A stretch of DNA of 64,000 bases from assembly GCA_914767715.1 (NCBI GenBank), contig OU612075.1:14508001-14572000 (forward strand), in the 5' to 3' direction. Position 1 is the stretch's first letter. Every line of letters starts with the position of its first letter. Below, one piece after another: positions 61,045 through 64,000 of the stretch. Source of the DNA: Membranipora membranacea. Taxonomy: Eukaryota > Bryozoa > Gymnolaemata > Cheilostomatida > Membraniporidae. The position numbers and the translations under genes were made by a program. The notes under the pieces are model-generated. The model ran no database searches. It saw only the letters and a list, made by a program, of their open reading frames with translations, and had not been told where the DNA came from.

Positions 61045-64000
61045 ATGTATTCTTCTGTGAATCTTTGTTTGGTAAGTTATTAATTGTAAAAATCTTTTGC
61101 AGTTGAACAATTTTTATTTCACCTTGTCCCTGCAAAATAAGAAACTAATTGAGCTTTTATCCATATAACGCTACCTTATCAGGGAACCAATTATTCGACA
61201 ATGGAAGGCCAGCTTAAATTTGTGACATATTTCGAGCCTGCCTTAACCCAATCTGGGAAAACTCATAGAATGACGCCAAGCCAGGAAATAATCATTACAA
61301 TAATCACGCGAGGAGTAACAACAGGAGTAACAACAAGAGTAACAACTGTTACTCCTTGATTCTAGCTGGTCACTATCATTTGTGAGGAATTACTTCAAAA
61401 ACTCAAATTAGTAAGCCTGTTTTACAATTACATGACTTGAGTCTTTTTCTGAATTTCTATGGGATTTAATTCAAATATCAATATATAAATCATTGATAGA
61501 GGCCCATTAAATGAGAAACCTATGAAAGGCCAGCAACACAAGGGAGCCCCATTCTTGAAAAATTCGGTATCGGTCTGCAAATCCTTGCTGAGTGTTTATA
61601 CATAAGTTCAAAGAACCTGACAGAATGCCATAACAATATATGAACAAAGTGAGCCCTGGGGTTGCCGTGTCTAAATCTTGAAAGTATTTGGTTTTTATCA
61701 AAAACTATGCACCGAAGAAACAATGAACTCCCTGAGGGAGTTCGTTGGAAGAAATGGGGTCTGGTTTGAACATCATTGTTCTTAATGTTTTAGGTGCAAA
61801 ACTTGATGAAGTATAAACAATAATCCTCTGCAAAACACTTTATCATTAACATTCAGTGCCATTTTTTATTTATTTAATGGCAGGCAATTGTAGGATTTTG
61901 TGCTGGATTATACAGAACAGATGCTAACAACTTCGCCACAATATACCGAAATCAACCATATAAAGTCATCAGCACAGTAGATGTTAGTTATAACAACATA
62001 CGGAGTCTTCTGAGGTGCTCCCTTATTTGTGCAAGGAGGACAACTAATGGGACAACCAGATGTTTGACATACTCATATGATTCTGAATCTCAGATGTGTA
62101 AACTTTCCGAGAGCTTTGCCATAGAAAATGGGACGACAGATACTACGGGCGAATTTGCCTATGATTTGAGTGGTGAGTAATCTGTGACATATCATTCTCC
62201 TCTATTTGGTAATAAAGGAATCATGTTTGAATGGAATACAATTTATCTTGATGGACTGGCAGAAACCATATTCAAACCTTGAGGTAATCAGTTATATTAT
62301 GTGACGTTGTGTTTTTTTTTAGCTTTTCAGTTCGGTGATGCTACATATTCTGTCACGGACCAAGGGGCTTGTCGCAGGCAGTTTCTAAAACCTGTCACAG
62401 GGTTAAGCCTGGCTGATTGTATTGAACTGCACTTATCAAACTCAACAAACCCTGTTGGTGAGCTCAGCTATGATACCACACAGGGAGCATGTTATGCTGT
62501 AGTTCCAATGCTACCCAGTGACTATAGCTGTCCTGAAGATGATAACAGAGTTCAAATTTGGTCTAATTCTGAACCTCAATCACCACTACTAGTCAGTCCA
62601 ACCAAAATTACTATGACAGGTATGAAAAGTAACAACAATGTCAATGAGATTCTATAATGACTCTTCAAATGATATATTTAGGGCAATCTAATTTATGACC
62701 AATAAATTGTTGGTGAATAAAACGCGCAAGGTTACTTTTTAGGATGACTCATCATGATAAAAAAATGTAAAATATGGTACTTCAAATGTGCTACAAGTGG
62801 TTTTCCAATTTTGCTGTGGCAAAACACCCTAAACATGTGCAGCGAGCGACTTCCATCAGACAGAACTGGATGAATGGATGAAACTAAGAAATTCCATTTC
62901 AATTAGTTGAGGAACATGTTTCTAACATTAAAACCATCTGGCTGTTTTAGGAACCAGTAGTGTTTGTCTATGTGATCCATTTATTCCCTTTAGGCCAATT
63001 TTATTTATCATAGGTCCATTTGACAATTCACCAGCCTATCCAGGCAGCTGTTGGCGTCCCATGCCTTTGATGCAATCAAAGACTACAACATATCAAAGTG
63101 TGCTGCTGTATAACTTATTACTGCCATCTTTCTAATTACTGCATCTTTCCATCAGGCAAAATTGAATGAATGTATGAGTCAACAATATTCTATTTGGTTG
63201 GGGAAATTTTGGTGACATTAAGCCATCTGCCTGCTTAAGGAACAAAAACGAGTTTAAACTATGTTTTTTTTACCACAGGTCCATTTGTGAGTTCACCGCC
63301 CTACCCAGGCAAGTTTGTGTCGAATGCATTTGATGGAATCAAAGACTTCAACACTCATTTCCTGTCAGAACGGAACTCAGTAAATCCATATTTAGGTGGA
63401 GATATTGGGTCTGTCAAAACCATAGCTGGAGCAAAGCTTTGGACAAGAACCAACTGCTGCGCAAGTAAATAAAATTATTATTATCATTACAACAAAAGCC
63501 TTAGTTCGGTCATCTCCCCATTCACTTGGAGAAGATATCAACATCCATTTTTTTAGATGCAGAATGTGTTTGCTGTTGTCGTTTCGAAAGATCTAGATGA
63601 CGATTAAAACCTAAGCCTTTGTACCTGGTTTTGAGATAAGGGCAATATTTTTCTACTGTTACTGAATCAGTATAAACTCGAAGGAGATTAAATTTCATCT
63701 ATTTTTCACTTGCAGATAGTGTTCACAACCTTCATTTCTTGCTGTCCCCTCAGAAGTCACTTTTAGATGATGATTACAATGGAAGCCTTTGTTCTGTTTT
63801 CCCTGGACCACCCACCCATGCACTGATGAAAAACGACGATGTAGTTTGGTTTCCATGTCCGCTCAAACAAGGACGATTCTTCAAGATGATCTTCTTTACT
63901 GGCTCAGGAGCTTTTGATGTCACTGAGATAGAGCTGTTCGGTTATTGGATGCTGTATCTATCAGTGATTGTTCTCAGACACAGATGGATTGCCAACAGTT
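61045..64000 (+). CDS. PAN/F-type-lectin-like protein, copy 4 (runs off window)
   Basis: Exons 61045-61071, 61884-62172, 62323-62619, 63279-63464 and from 63716. Lengths and phases match copy 1. MYSSVNLCL plus AIVGFCAGLYR gives the signal peptide. All four PAN-like cysteines, the second Cys module and the F-type-like domain (KLWTRTNCC) are present without stops. Intron 2 is only 150 bp and lacks the SINE and the TTA element of copy 1; introns 3 and 4 are very like copy 1, including the ghost exon 4. The normal GYTAA end reads GYWMLYLSVIVL here and stays open to base 64000, so the C-terminus is at least 17 residues longer. A small deletion relative to the copy 1 3' flank explains this. Copy 4 may be functional or newly damaged. 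Confidence 0.78.
63014..63112 (+). pseudogene. Ghost duplicate of exon 4 in intron 3, copy 4
   Basis: Same frameshifted exon 4 remnant as in copy 1 (GTCCATTTGACAATTCACC after TATCATAG), with few differences. This shows that copies 1 and 4 share an ancestor after the ghost arose. Confidence 0.8.

Overview
The window is AT-rich animal nuclear DNA. Evidence for this is the spliced genes with GT/AG introns and phased exons, several non-LTR retrotransposon remnants, and DNA transposons with target-site duplications (TSDs). No operon, rRNA, tRNA or CRISPR was found. The combination of PAN/apple-like and F5/8C (F-type lectin-like) modules with CR1-like elements fits an aquatic invertebrate, but the species or phylum cannot be named from the sequence.

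Layout. 1-12 kb: transposon-rich intergenic DNA. It holds a degenerate reverse transcriptase (780-1700), a 3.6-kb long-inverted-repeat element (3250-6869) with a hAT-like element nested inside it, a 5'-truncated CR1-like element (7362-8600), and the first copy of a 547-bp repeat (9574-10120). 12.3-27 kb and again at 36.8-37.6 kb: a degraded series of duplicated minus-strand modules. Their borders look like splice sites, and one block (14.1-15.4 kb) still joins in frame across two introns. A 20-bp minisatellite (12951-13283) and two hAT-like elements (17.0-18.7 kb) lie in this region. 27-37 kb: small inverted-repeat elements, a minus-strand CR1/Jockey-like element (28.8-30.8 kb), a long featureless stretch, and the second 547-bp repeat copy (35209-35755).

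39.9-64.0 kb: the main genic part, a tandem plus-strand cluster of four copies of one secreted-protein gene. Each complete copy has five exons: nine codons that begin the signal peptide, a PAN/apple-like exon, a second Cys-containing exon, and two exons forming an F5/8C or F-type-lectin-like domain. Copy 1 (39966-43765) is intact and encodes 343 residues. Copy 2 (46186-49783) is intact except for one in-frame stop. Copy 3 (59187-60382) is a pseudogene. Copy 4 (61045 to the window end) is open but has lost the family stop codon. Retroelements occupy the gap between copies 2 and 3. If expressed, the proteins would be secreted and could bind glycans or partner proteins in recognition or immunity; this is inference from domain type only.

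Most striking unexplained signals: (i) a perfect 34-bp palindrome inserted with a 9-bp TSD, confirmed by two paralogous empty sites, plus a second foldback with the same TAGCC/GGCTA ends; (ii) the minus-strand module array; (iii) the mosaic evolution of the lectin-like cluster, with ghost exons and an intronic inverted duplication.
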